Positions 6,706 through 14,023 of a stretch of 15,687 bases of DNA are shown one piece after another (the first letter of the stretch is position 1; every line of letters starts with the position of its first letter). Location: the NCBI GenBank assembly GCA_041547565.1, contig JBFEUI010000062.1, positions 1 through 15,687 of the forward strand. The letters are read 5' to 3'. Source of the DNA: JBFEUI01 sp041547565. Lineage in GTDB: Bacteria; Pseudomonadota; Gammaproteobacteria; Thiohalomonadales; Thiohalomonadaceae. Made by a program: the position numbers and the translations under genes. The notes under the pieces were generated by a model. It did not search any database. It was given only the letters and a program-made list of their open reading frames with translations, and was not told the DNA's origin.

Positions 6706-7518
6706 ATGAGCACCGAAGCATTGCAACCGGCCAATGACCCCTCCCTCCCCTTCTACAAACCACAGGGCAAGGAGATTGAGCTGTTTGAACATGCCTACCG
6801 CCACCAACTCCCCGTCCTGATAAAGGGCCCTACCGGCTGCGGCAAGACCCGCTTCATCCACTACATGGCCGCACGTCTGGGCCGCTCGGTCTACACCGTG
6901 GCCTGCCACGATGACCTGACCGCGGCCGACCTGGTCGGTCGGCATCTGATCGGTGACGGCACCACCTACTGGAGTGACGGCCCGCTCACCCGCGCGGTGC
7001 GCGAGGGTGCCATCTGCTATCTCGACGAGGTGGTCGAGGCGCGCAAGGACACCACCGTGGTCCTCCACCCGCTGTCGGACGACCGGCGCACCCTGCCCAT
7101 CGAACGTACCGGCGAAGAGCTGGATGCACCGCCCGAGTTCATGCTGGTCGTCTCCTACAACCCCGGCTACCAGCACCTGCTGAAGGGCATGAAGCCCAGC
7201 ACCCGCCAGCGTTTTGTCGCCCTCACGTTTGACTATCCCGATGCGGCGCTGGAGCGCGAGATCCTGATGGGTGAGGCCGGCATTGATGAAGCACTGGCCA
7301 AGCGGCTGGTCTACCTCGGCCAGGCGCTACGTGCCCTGAAAGACCACGATCTGGAGGAATCAGCCTCCACACGCCTGCTGGTCTACACTGCTACACTTAT
7401 CAAGAGCGGTTTCGATCCCCTGGAGGCCTGCCGTGCCGCCCTGATCGAGCCGCTGAGTGACGATACCGAGACAATTCAGGCGCTTATGGAAGTGGTGGAA
7501 GCCAATTTCGGCAGTTAA
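6706..7518 (+). CDS. norQ: NorQ/CbbQ-family MoxR AAA+ ATPase, NO reductase activation
   Basis: The 270-residue cytoplasmic ATPase has Walker A GPTGCGKT (41-48), Walker B CYLDEV (104-109), a sensor-1 asparagine in SYNPGYQ (Asn152) and arginine-finger candidates at Arg167 and Arg169. Length and the conserved SYNPGYQHLLKGMKPSTRQRF block fit the CbbQ/NirQ/NorQ/GpvN group. Family knowledge: NorQ works with the VWA protein NorD to activate NorCB after synthesis, and is required for the non-haem FeB iron to be present. The ATG has AGGAA five bases upstream. Here NorQ is separated from norD by two extra genes, unlike the adjacent norQ-norD of Paracoccus. The family call is firm, and the nor partner is supported by context. 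Confidence 0.95.
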   Translation: MSTEALQPANDPSLPFYKPQGKEIELFEHAYRHQLPVLIKGPTGCGKTRFIHYMAARLGRSVYTVACHDDLTAADLVGRHLIGDGTTYWSDGPLTRAVREGAICYLDEVVEARKDTTVVLHPLSDDRRTLPIERTGEELDAPPEFMLVVSYNPGYQHLLKGMKPSTRQRFVALTFDYPDAALEREILMGEAGIDEALAKRLVYLGQALRALKDHDLEESASTRLLVYTATLIKSGFDPLEACRAALIEPLSDDTETIQALMEVVEANFGS

Positions 7519-7523
7519 TACCG

Positions 7524-7919
7524 ATGCCCACAGCAAAGCCCAGTCCAGACACCGGCCAGTCGCTCGCCGTACTGGCCGAGAGCCTCTACCTGGTCAACCT
7601 GTTGCTGGTACCGGGGATTCCCTTTGTCTGGCTGATCTGGCTCTACCGCAAGCATAGCGCTGCCCCACCGCTGGCCCGCAACCACCTGTGTCAGACCATC
7701 TCCACCACTATCTGGGCAGGCATCGCGCTGGTGCTGGTCAACATCATCATCCTGCTGACAGGTGGCTACACCTCGCCCTACGTCTGGATGATCGTCCTGA
7801 TCTACTTCATCTGTGGTCACAGTGTCTTCTCCCTACTGGGTATGTGGGCGCTGACCCGCGCCATGGCAGGTCGCGAATACCGTTATCCCTTCAAGGCGCT
7901 GCTCAAGTGTGATGAATAA
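7524..7919 (+). CDS. Small DUF4870/Tic20-like membrane protein of the nor cluster
   Basis: The 131-residue protein has a polar N-terminus and three predicted helices (about 20-41, 59-80, 86-112). The block LARNHLCQT before helix 2 and AMAGREYRYPF at the C-terminus resemble the DUF4870/Tic20-like pattern (a His-x-x-Gln before a helix and a closing Gly-x-x-Tyr-x-Tyr-Pro). I do not know a function. It begins six bases after the norQ stop with a poor ribosome site, and its last bases overlap the next start, so translational coupling with both neighbours is likely. Being embedded between norQ and norD suggests a role in membrane assembly or activation of NO reductase; this is inference only. Confidence 0.8.
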   Translation: MPTAKPSPDTGQSLAVLAESLYLVNLLLVPGIPFVWLIWLYRKHSAAPPLARNHLCQTISTTIWAGIALVLVNIIILLTGGYTSPYVWMIVLIYFICGHSVFSLLGMWALTRAMAGREYRYPFKALLKCDE

Positions 7920-8928
7920 GCTGCAGAGAAATCGCCTGGCACTGCGCAGCGCCTTTTTCGCCCTGTTTGTGCTGGCCCCACCGCTCGACCTGTTCCGCCT
8001 TGATCTGAACGTCGGGCATTTCTATTTCCTGCGCCAGAACTGGACGCTGGGCCTGGAGGCCTTTCAGCGCGGCGAAATCAGCCCTAACCAGGCCATTATC
8101 AACCTGCTGGTGTTCGGCTTTATCCCCATCGCCCTGGTGATCGGCACCGGTGTCTGGGTCGCCTGGAAATACGGTCGCCTCTACTGTGGCTGGCTCTGTC
8201 CCCACTTCTCGGTGGTGGAGATGATTAACGCGCTGATGCGCCGCGCCACAGGTAAACCCTCCCTCTGGGAACGACGCCCGCTGCCGGAGGAACTGCCCGA
8301 TGGACGCATCATCCGCCCCGACGGCCGTTACTGGTTTATGGTGGCCCTGGCGGTGGTGGGCTTTGCATTTGTCTGGTCCATATCCTTTGTCACCTACCTG
8401 TACACCCCGTCGCAGATCTACAGCGGCCTGCTCACCGGCGAATTGAGCACCATGCAGGTGGCCCTGCTGATTATGTTTACGGTGGTATTCAGCCTCGAAT
8501 TCACCCTGGCCCGACACCTGTTCTGCCGTTTCGGCTGCGCCGTGGGACTTTTCCAAAGCGTGGCCTGGATGGCCAACAAGCGGGCCATGGTGGTCGGCTT
8601 CAAACGCGAGCGGGTCAATGAGTGTCTCGCCTGCAACAATGCCTGCGACAATGCCTGCCCCATGCGCCTGAAACCCCGGGCGATAAAGCGGCAGATGTTC
8701 ACCTGCACCCAGTGCGGCCAGTGCATTCAGGCCTGCACCCAGATCGAGGAGGGCCGTGGCAGCCTGCTCAACTGGGTACAGGATATCGAGGCCCTGGATG
8801 TCTCCGACCGTGAATTCGGACACGGTCCGGACAAGTCAAAATCATCGCAATTATGTGATGCAAAAGCTGATACTGCACCTGTTACAGGTGCCGGTACAGC
8901 TCAAGCACACCGCACTACCGGGACCTGA
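7912..8928 (+). CDS. CcoG/NapH/NosR-type membrane polyferredoxin in the nor activation unit
   Basis: The 338-residue protein has about four membrane helices (about 11-25, 62-85, 141-163, 181-199). Two cysteine pairs of the NapH/NosR/CcoG type occur at membrane borders: YCGWLCP (Cys92, Cys96) and FCRFGC (Cys205, Cys209). A two-cluster [4Fe-4S] ferredoxin domain follows: Cys238/241/245/249 with a following Pro, and Cys265/268/271/275 without it. Relatives move electrons across or along the membrane; CcoG reduces copper for cbb3 oxidase assembly. The Lys/Thr/Ala-rich tail after residue 300 looks unstructured. The ATG at 7912 overlaps the preceding stop in ATGAATAA; a GTG at 7909 is an alternative start. 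norD begins six bases after the stop. The domain call is firm, while the role in supplying electrons for NO reductase or its metal loading is inference. Confidence 0.88.
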   Translation: MNKLQRNRLALRSAFFALFVLAPPLDLFRLDLNVGHFYFLRQNWTLGLEAFQRGEISPNQAIINLLVFGFIPIALVIGTGVWVAWKYGRLYCGWLCPHFSVVEMINALMRRATGKPSLWERRPLPEELPDGRIIRPDGRYWFMVALAVVGFAFVWSISFVTYLYTPSQIYSGLLTGELSTMQVALLIMFTVVFSLEFTLARHLFCRFGCAVGLFQSVAWMANKRAMVVGFKRERVNECLACNNACDNACPMRLKPRAIKRQMFTCTQCGQCIQACTQIEEGRGSLLNWVQDIEALDVSDREFGHGPDKSKSSQLCDAKADTAPVTGAGTAQAHRTTGT

Positions 8929-8934
8929 TCGGAT

Positions 8935-10779
8935 ATGGAAGAGTTTGTCGGTAAAATCTGGCACCGCTTTATCACCCGCGCCGCATCTAAAGAACACGAA
9001 GAGGCGGCCGTTGAACTGGAAGACGTGCGTCACGCGGTAGGCATCATGTTCCGCGCCCTCGGGGGTGACGGCGGTCTGCGTGTAGAGACCACGCTGGCCA
9101 CTGAGCACGGTACCCGCCGCAGCATGATGCAGCGTATCGCCGGCAGCCACACGCGTGTGGAACTGGCCTGGCGCGACGATGAAACACTGCGCCTGCCCAC
9201 CCGTATCGCCCTGTTCGAGCAACGCGAGCTGAACCGGGATCTCTACCTGTGGCTCGCCGCGATGGCCGCCGCGGACAGGCCGCAAGATGAAAGACTGCCC
9301 TGGTCGGCCCATAACCAGGCTATGGTGCAGCAAACACTGACTCTGTTCCCCGGTCTGCAATCCCGCTATCGGCGTCTGGTGGAGGCACAGATTGGCCTGC
9401 GCGATACCCCCGAGAAACTCCCCGAGGATGAAGCGCAGCTGGAGCGCGCGATACGCCAGGCCCTGCAGGAGCCGGGCAGTGTTGACACCCTGCCCCGGGC
9501 AAAGCGCCCCCCGCAGCCGGTCTACCTCTGGCTCCACCCCGAGCCGCCCATGGTACGCCCCGGCAAGGGCAGCGGGCAGCCCGATGAGGAAGATTCGGAA
9601 CAGGACGAAAACGCCAACAGCAAGGACGTGGAGCAAAAACGCCGTTACAAGGCCGAAGAGGCGGAAATGCCTGATGGTGATGACGGCCTGTTGGGAATAC
9701 GCTTTGAGACCATCTTCAGCTGGGCCGAGTACATCAAGGTCGATCGCACCACCGACGATGAGGAGGACGAGAACGCGGCGGCCGTGGCCGAGGATCTCGA
9801 TCACCTGAGCATCGCACAGGACAACCAGAGAACAGCAAGCCGGCTGCGTTTCGACCTCGACCTGCCGTCAGCCGAATACGACGATATTACCCTGGGCGAG
9901 GGCATCCCGCTGCCCGAATGGGACTTCAAGCGCGGGGCGCTGCTGCCCGATCACTGCCGTGTCCAGCCTATGCTGGCACGCAACGCCGACAATGGTGACC
10001 TGCCCGGACACCTGCGCCGCACCGCCCGTCGCCTGCGCGGCCAGTTCGAGGGACTGGTGCAGAACCGGACCTGGTTCCGCGGCCAGCAGGATGGCAGCGA
10101 GATCGATATGGACGCCTACCTCACCTTCGTCACTGAGCGGGCACAGGGGCAGGTCGGCCAGACCATGGGACTCTACCGTGACTACCGCACCGGCACCCGT
10201 GACCTGGCCTGCCTGTTGATGGCCGACCTGTCCCTCTCCACCGATGCCGCGGTGAACAACCAGGCGCGGGTGATCGACGTCATCCGCGACAGCCTCTACC
10301 TGTTCTCCGAGGCGCTGGATGCCACCGGCGATCGCTTTGCCATGTACGGTTTTTCCTCTCGCCGCCGCAATCATGTGCGCGTCCATACGCTGAAAGAGTT
10401 CCAGGAGCGCTACAACCCGGATGTACGGGGGCGTATTGAGGCGATAAAACCCGGCTACTACACCCGCATGGGGGCCGCCATCCGCTACGGCACACAGCTG
10501 CTTTCCCGCCAGGCGGCCAGCCGCCAGTTGCTGCTCATTCTCACCGACGGCAAACCCAATGACCTGGACCGTTATGAGGGCCGTTACGGCATCGAGGATA
10601 CCCGCATGGCGCTGATGGAGGCACGCAAGGAGGGTCTCTACCCCTTCTGTGTCACCATCGACAAGGAGGCGCGTGACTATCTGCCGCACCTGTTTGGCCC
10701 CGGCGGCTACGTGGTCATCCGCCGCCCCGAGGAATTGCCCTACCGACTTCCCATGCTGTACGCCCGGCTGACAGGCTGA
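8935..10779 (+). CDS. norD: NorD: VWA-domain NO reductase activation protein
   Basis: The 614-residue protein has the family's usual size. A helical N-terminal half is followed by very acidic, low-complexity stretches (about 213-242 and 273-282). The C-terminal von Willebrand A domain has a complete metal-ion-dependent adhesion site: Asp431, Ser433 and Ser435 (ADLSLS), Thr510 (TRMGAA) and Asp538 (TDGKPND). VWA proteins of this kind pair with MoxR ATPases; NorD with NorQ is needed to mature NorCB and is thought to act in insertion of the FeB iron. It is the last gene of the unit that begins with norQ, and no good terminator follows it. A frame on the opposite strand is long but reads as a high-GC shadow. 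Confidence 0.94.
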   Translation: MEEFVGKIWHRFITRAASKEHEEAAVELEDVRHAVGIMFRALGGDGGLRVETTLATEHGTRRSMMQRIAGSHTRVELAWRDDETLRLPTRIALFEQRELNRDLYLWLAAMAAADRPQDERLPWSAHNQAMVQQTLTLFPGLQSRYRRLVEAQIGLRDTPEKLPEDEAQLERAIRQALQEPGSVDTLPRAKRPPQPVYLWLHPEPPMVRPGKGSGQPDEEDSEQDENANSKDVEQKRRYKAEEAEMPDGDDGLLGIRFETIFSWAEYIKVDRTTDDEEDENAAAVAEDLDHLSIAQDNQRTASRLRFDLDLPSAEYDDITLGEGIPLPEWDFKRGALLPDHCRVQPMLARNADNGDLPGHLRRTARRLRGQFEGLVQNRTWFRGQQDGSEIDMDAYLTFVTERAQGQVGQTMGLYRDYRTGTRDLACLLMADLSLSTDAAVNNQARVIDVIRDSLYLFSEALDATGDRFAMYGFSSRRRNHVRVHTLKEFQERYNPDVRGRIEAIKPGYYTRMGAAIRYGTQLLSRQAASRQLLLILTDGKPNDLDRYEGRYGIEDTRMALMEARKEGLYPFCVTIDKEARDYLPHLFGPGGYVVIRRPEELPYRLPMLYARLTG

Positions 10780-10824
10780 CCCCCGCCCAGCTCACCGGGC
10801 ACAAAAACTGTGAACCATGCACGG

Positions 10825-10858
10825 TCACCCGAATGGTGATAGTCTATGTTCGGCATAG
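10825..10858. repeat. Two short hairpins upstream of the YbaK-HDOD gene
   Basis: TCACC-N5-GGTGA (10825-10839) and CTATG-TTCGG-CATAG (10844-10858) are perfect five-base stems with five-base loops, placed back to back before the start codon. Neither has a T run. They may be leader structures or operator sites, or chance. Confidence 0.3.
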
Positions 10859-10870
10859 GGAAATATCCTT

Positions 10871-12301
10871 ATGCTTCCGGGAAACCGTGCCATGAAACTG
10901 TCCAACAGGGTAATCACCTTTCTCGATCACCATGCGATCGACTATGAGCTCGTCTATCATGAGCGAACGGCGACACTGGCAGAAACCGCCCGTGTTACCG
11001 GTATCCCGCAGGGGCAGATTGCACGTGCCGTTATTCTCCACGCACACAAGCATCTGAAAATGGCCATTCTGCCCGCCGATCACATTATCGATTTCGATGC
11101 CGTGATGGCACTGACAGGCCATCGTATGAAACCAGCCCCCTCGACGGCGATCGGCACCATCTTCAACGATTGCGAGGCAGGCACTGTTCCGCCCGTATCC
11201 ACACCCTACGGTATCGAATCACTACTGGACACAGCCCTGCTTAAGCACAGTCATATCTACCTGGAACCCGGCAACCACGCACACCTGCTGTGTCTGCATC
11301 GCGACGATTTTCTGCGTCTGCACAGACACGCCCTGCGTGGTGAGATTAGCAGGCCATCCAACAAACTCAGCAGCCAGGACGAGTCGCAGTTTGTCAAACC
11401 CAATGCCCTGATCTCCGATATGCAGATTGAGTCACTACGCCCGCTGGCCGGCTTGAAAGAGCGTATCGCCTCGCTACGCAGCCTGCCGGCCATGCCGCAC
11501 ATGGCGAGCAACCTGTTACGCCTGCTGAACAACGAGGAACCAAGCATCGAAGAGCTGGCACAGGTCATCGAGCAGGACCCCAGCCTCGCTGCCCAGGTGG
11601 TACGTTACGCCCGCTCCCCCTATTTTTCGTACCAGGGTGAGATCGAGTCAGTGGAAGACGCCATCAAGTCGGTGCTCGGCTTCGACATGGTGCTGAATAT
11701 GGCGCTCGGGCTGGCCACCAGCCGCAGTTTCAATAATCCCAGCGAAGGGGCCCTGGGCCTGAATGCCTTCTGGCGCCACGCGGTCTACAGTGCCACCCTG
11801 TGCCAGCTTACCGCCCGTGAGCTGCCAGCCAACCTGGGCATCAAGCCGGGGATGGCCTACCTGGCGGGCCTGCTGCACAATATCGGCTTTTTGCTGATGG
11901 GCCACGTGCTGAAACCGGAATTTTATCTGCTTAACAAGGTGGTCGGCGCCAACCCGGATATACCGGTTACCCTGATCGAAAAACGGGTACTGGGCATTAC
12001 CCATGGACAAATCGGGGCCTGGCTGATGCGCGCATGGAATATGCCTGGAGAGCTGTTGGTGGCGGTACGTGAACACCATAATGAGTACTATCACGGCCAG
12101 TACGCCGGTTATGCCAACCTGGTCCAGCTCATCGACCACCTGCTCAAAGGCTATGAGATCGGTGATGCAGCCAGCGCAGAGCTACCCACCAAACTATTGA
12201 ACAACCTGGGCCTGAACGAAGAGCAGGTACGCGACCTGGCCATACATATTCTTGAGGATGAGACGGTGCTGCAGAATATGGCCGCACAACTGGCCGCCTG
12301 A
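10871..12301 (+). CDS. YbaK-like editing domain fused to an HDOD signalling domain
   Basis: The 476-residue cytoplasmic protein has a YbaK/aminoacyl-tRNA deacylase-like fold at about 8-160, with landmarks GIPQGQIARAVIL, a PAD...FD block and STPYGIESLLD. After a linker, an HDOD domain spans about 195-420 (PAMPHMASNLLRLL, IEQDPSLAAQVVRYARSP, AGLLHNIGF, EHH). YbaK proteins clear mischarged Cys- or Pro-tRNA; HDOD domains are non-catalytic relatives of HD phosphohydrolases used in signalling. The lysine usual in the YbaK pocket appears replaced by Arg52, and the HD pair reads His336-Asn337, so both halves may be binding rather than catalytic modules. The start at 10871 has AGGGA nine bases upstream; an internal ATG at 10892 is possible. 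No functional link to denitrification is evident. Confidence 0.85.
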   Translation: MLPGNRAMKLSNRVITFLDHHAIDYELVYHERTATLAETARVTGIPQGQIARAVILHAHKHLKMAILPADHIIDFDAVMALTGHRMKPAPSTAIGTIFNDCEAGTVPPVSTPYGIESLLDTALLKHSHIYLEPGNHAHLLCLHRDDFLRLHRHALRGEISRPSNKLSSQDESQFVKPNALISDMQIESLRPLAGLKERIASLRSLPAMPHMASNLLRLLNNEEPSIEELAQVIEQDPSLAAQVVRYARSPYFSYQGEIESVEDAIKSVLGFDMVLNMALGLATSRSFNNPSEGALGLNAFWRHAVYSATLCQLTARELPANLGIKPGMAYLAGLLHNIGFLLMGHVLKPEFYLLNKVVGANPDIPVTLIEKRVLGITHGQIGAWLMRAWNMPGELLVAVREHHNEYYHGQYAGYANLVQLIDHLLKGYEIGDAASAELPTKLLNNLGLNEEQVRDLAIHILEDETVLQNMAAQLAA

Positions 12302-12396
12302 TCCCTCCTGCTTGTTTTTTGCCGCCACTACCCTCATATCGATGTCAATCGCCAGCTCCTGTACGGAGCCCACTTCTCTAGCGAAAAGGTTGACTG

Positions 12397-12834
12397 ATGA
12401 GCATTGACAACGAAACGGAAATGGCACTGAGCAGCGGCATTGCCGCCTTTGAGAGCAAACACTTTGCCAGCGCCATGCAGCTGCTCTCACCACTGGCCGA
12501 GGCGGGTAATGCCGAGGCCCAGTACCGCATAGCCGTAATTCAGCAAAACGGCCTGCTCGGTGCACAGAACCTGGCTGAAGCGGTGAAATACATGCGCGCC
12601 TCGGCAGAGCAGGGCCACGCCATGGCACAGCACGGCATGGGCTTCATGTACCTCGAGGGTGAAGGGGTCGAAAAAGACCCGGCAGAGGCCATCAAGTGGT
12701 TCTCACTGGCAGCCGAGCAGGGGCTGGCCGGTTCCCTGACCACCCTGGGCATGATGTACCAGGAAGGCAACGGCGTGCCTCAAGACGAGGAGAAGGCCAA
12801 GGAGTACTACCGCAAGGCCGGTTTTGAAATGTAG
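12397..12834 (+). CDS. Sel1-repeat protein
   Basis: The 145-residue protein has three Sel1-like repeats (about 39-74, 75-110, 111-142), each an alpha-helical pair with the A-x-x-x-L/I-G-x-M/I-Y-x-x-G-x-G-V pattern and the AAEQG ending. Sel1 repeats are protein-interaction scaffolds. No signal peptide is seen, so it is probably cytoplasmic, unlike many secreted Sel1 proteins. The ATG has a weak purine-rich site (AAAAGG) about ten bases upstream. It lies 95 bases after the YbaK-HDOD gene in the same direction and may be co-transcribed with it. The gene converges on the minus-strand set to the right with a 35-base gap and no clear terminator. Its function is unknown. Confidence 0.85.
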   Translation: MSIDNETEMALSSGIAAFESKHFASAMQLLSPLAEAGNAEAQYRIAVIQQNGLLGAQNLAEAVKYMRASAEQGHAMAQHGMGFMYLEGEGVEKDPAEAIKWFSLAAEQGLAGSLTTLGMMYQEGNGVPQDEEKAKEYYRKAGFEM

Positions 12835-12869
12835 CCACAGTGCAGGAAAGTACCGCGGAAGGCCTCTCG

Positions 12870-13235
12870 CTAACGCGGAATCCTGACCTCCATCACCTTG
12901 TCCCCAAAACCATGGCGCACATCGTGGGCACGCACCAGTACGGCAGAAATCCCCTTTTGGAGCTCAACCCCGTGCAGCGAACGGGTAAACACCGACTCCC
13001 CCAAATGGGGCTGGGGCAGGATTCGGCTCTCCAGAACCGTGCCGTCCGGCAACGTGATCTCCCAGCGGTCCACATAGTGTTCCCAACCCTGATCCGTGTG
13101 CCTGATGCTTACCCGAAAGGTATAACGCCCCGAACTGCGCTTTTTCACTTCCACCCCAACCACCTCGGGGGAACCCGCCTGCACCGGCAGGGCCAGCAGC
13201 CAGACGGCCAAGCCCAACACCATCCTCTTGATCAT
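12870..13235 (-). CDS. Small exported protein of unknown function
   Basis: The 121-residue protein has a clear Sec signal peptide ending at VQA (residue 20). The mature part of about 100 residues looks like a beta-rich domain. Conserved-looking elements are HTDQGWEHYVDRWEI (46-60), an LPDG turn, FTRSL (83-87) and AHDVRHGFG (103-111). This pattern recurs in uncharacterised exported proteins of proteobacteria that I recognise only as hypothetical. The His/Asp-rich segments could bind a metal, but that is a guess. The ATG has GAGGTGA upstream. It is the last gene of a compact minus-strand set, starting 17 bases after the DUF4197 gene ends. Confidence 0.8.
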   Translation of the reverse strand: MIKRMVLGLAVWLLALPVQAGSPEVVGVEVKKRSSGRYTFRVSIRHTDQGWEHYVDRWEITLPDGTVLESRILPQPHLGESVFTRSLHGVELQKGISAVLVRAHDVRHGFGDKVMEVRIPR

Positions 13236-13252
13236 GTTCAGTCACCTCGCGG

Positions 13253-14008
13253 TTACTGTTCAGAGAAGACCCGTTTTAGCAGCTCTGTGGTCTGTGCGGC
13301 CGGATTTTTCCGAATCTTCTTTTCCTCCTTCGCCAATACCGTAAACAACCCGGACAGTGCCCTGTCGGTCACGTACTCGTCCAGATTGAGTTCAGGTTTT
13401 TTTACAAAGGGGATCGCCGTGTACTGCTCCACTGCCCTGTTGTAGGCATTGTAGAGTCCGACCTTATTCATCTTGTTCCTGACAATCGGCAGATAGCGCC
13501 GTTGCAGTGTTTTTGTTGTGCGCGAGCGAAAATAGTCCGTCGCCGCGCTATCGTGCCCTTTAAGAATGCCATAAGCATCCTTCAATGTCATATCGCCGAT
13601 CGCCTGCCAAAATACCTCCCTGGCTTCGCCTGCAGCCATTTCGGCTGCCCGATTCATTGCCACCTCCATCTCCTCGACATAACTGCCCAGCCCGAGGCGC
13701 CTCAAGGCACTGTTCATGGAGTGAAACTCTTCCGGCATCGCGATCCGTATCAACGCATTGCCAAGATAGCCGTCTACCCTGGAGGTCGCCTTTACGGTAC
13801 GCTTGGTACCGACCTTCAACGCCTCCTTCAAGCCCGCCGCAACGGTCTTGGTATCCAGTTTTCCGCTCCCATTGGTCTGCTGATAGTGCTTCACCGCCTT
13901 GTCCAACTCCACGCATCCGGCACCGAACAGCGTTGTGAGCAGAAGCAGCGACAGATAAACAATGGTGCTAAAAGTTGTTCTGACATTCTCATTGTTATAA
14001 TGCAACAC
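13253..14008 (-). CDS. DUF4197 family exported protein
   Basis: The 251-residue protein has an N-terminal hydrophobic segment (about 13-31) ending at FGAGC. This could be a weak lipobox with Cys32 lipidated, or a plain signal peptide. The mature part, mostly helical, carries DUF4197 landmarks: LDTKTVAAGLKEALKVGT, a GYLGNALIRIAMPE block, MNRAAEMAAGEAREVFWQAI and LKDAYGILKGHDSAATDYFR, closing with LDEYVTDRALSGLF. The function of the family is unknown to me. Translation starts at GTG. The gene starts 15 bases downstream of the sugar-kinase stop, so the two probably share a transcript. Confidence 0.85.
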   Translation of the reverse strand: MLHYNNENVRTTFSTIVYLSLLLLTTLFGAGCVELDKAVKHYQQTNGSGKLDTKTVAAGLKEALKVGTKRTVKATSRVDGYLGNALIRIAMPEEFHSMNSALRRLGLGSYVEEMEVAMNRAAEMAAGEAREVFWQAIGDMTLKDAYGILKGHDSAATDYFRSRTTKTLQRRYLPIVRNKMNKVGLYNAYNRAVEQYTAIPFVKKPELNLDEYVTDRALSGLFTVLAKEEKKIRKNPAAQTTELLKRVFSEQ

Positions 14009-14014
14009 GCTTCA

Positions 14015-14019
14015 CTCCT
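14015..14019 (-). promoter_or_regulatory. Ribosome binding site supporting the GTG start of the DUF4197 gene
   Basis: AGGAG (minus strand) lies six bases before the GTG at 14008, between the end of the kinase gene and the DUF4197 gene. No ATG gives the complete signal peptide. Confidence 0.7.
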
Positions 14020-14023
14020 TTCC

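Noticed and set aside
7903..8823. 306-residue minus-strand frame opposite the polyferredoxin gene
   Set aside because: The plus strand encodes two complete cysteine cluster motifs and membrane helices; the antisense frame shows neither a ribosome site nor a recognisable motif.
8851..10689. Two long minus-strand frames opposite norD
   Set aside because: Shadows of a full-length NorD with an intact metal-binding VWA motif; no independent coding evidence.
10786..10801. Possible terminator after norD (GCCC...GGGC)
   Set aside because: Four-base stem with a large loop and followed by A-rich, not T-rich, sequence.
12355..12369. GCTCC-N5-GGAGC hairpin between the YbaK-HDOD and Sel1 genes
   Set aside because: Five-base stem with no T run; it may equally be chance, so not listed as a terminator.
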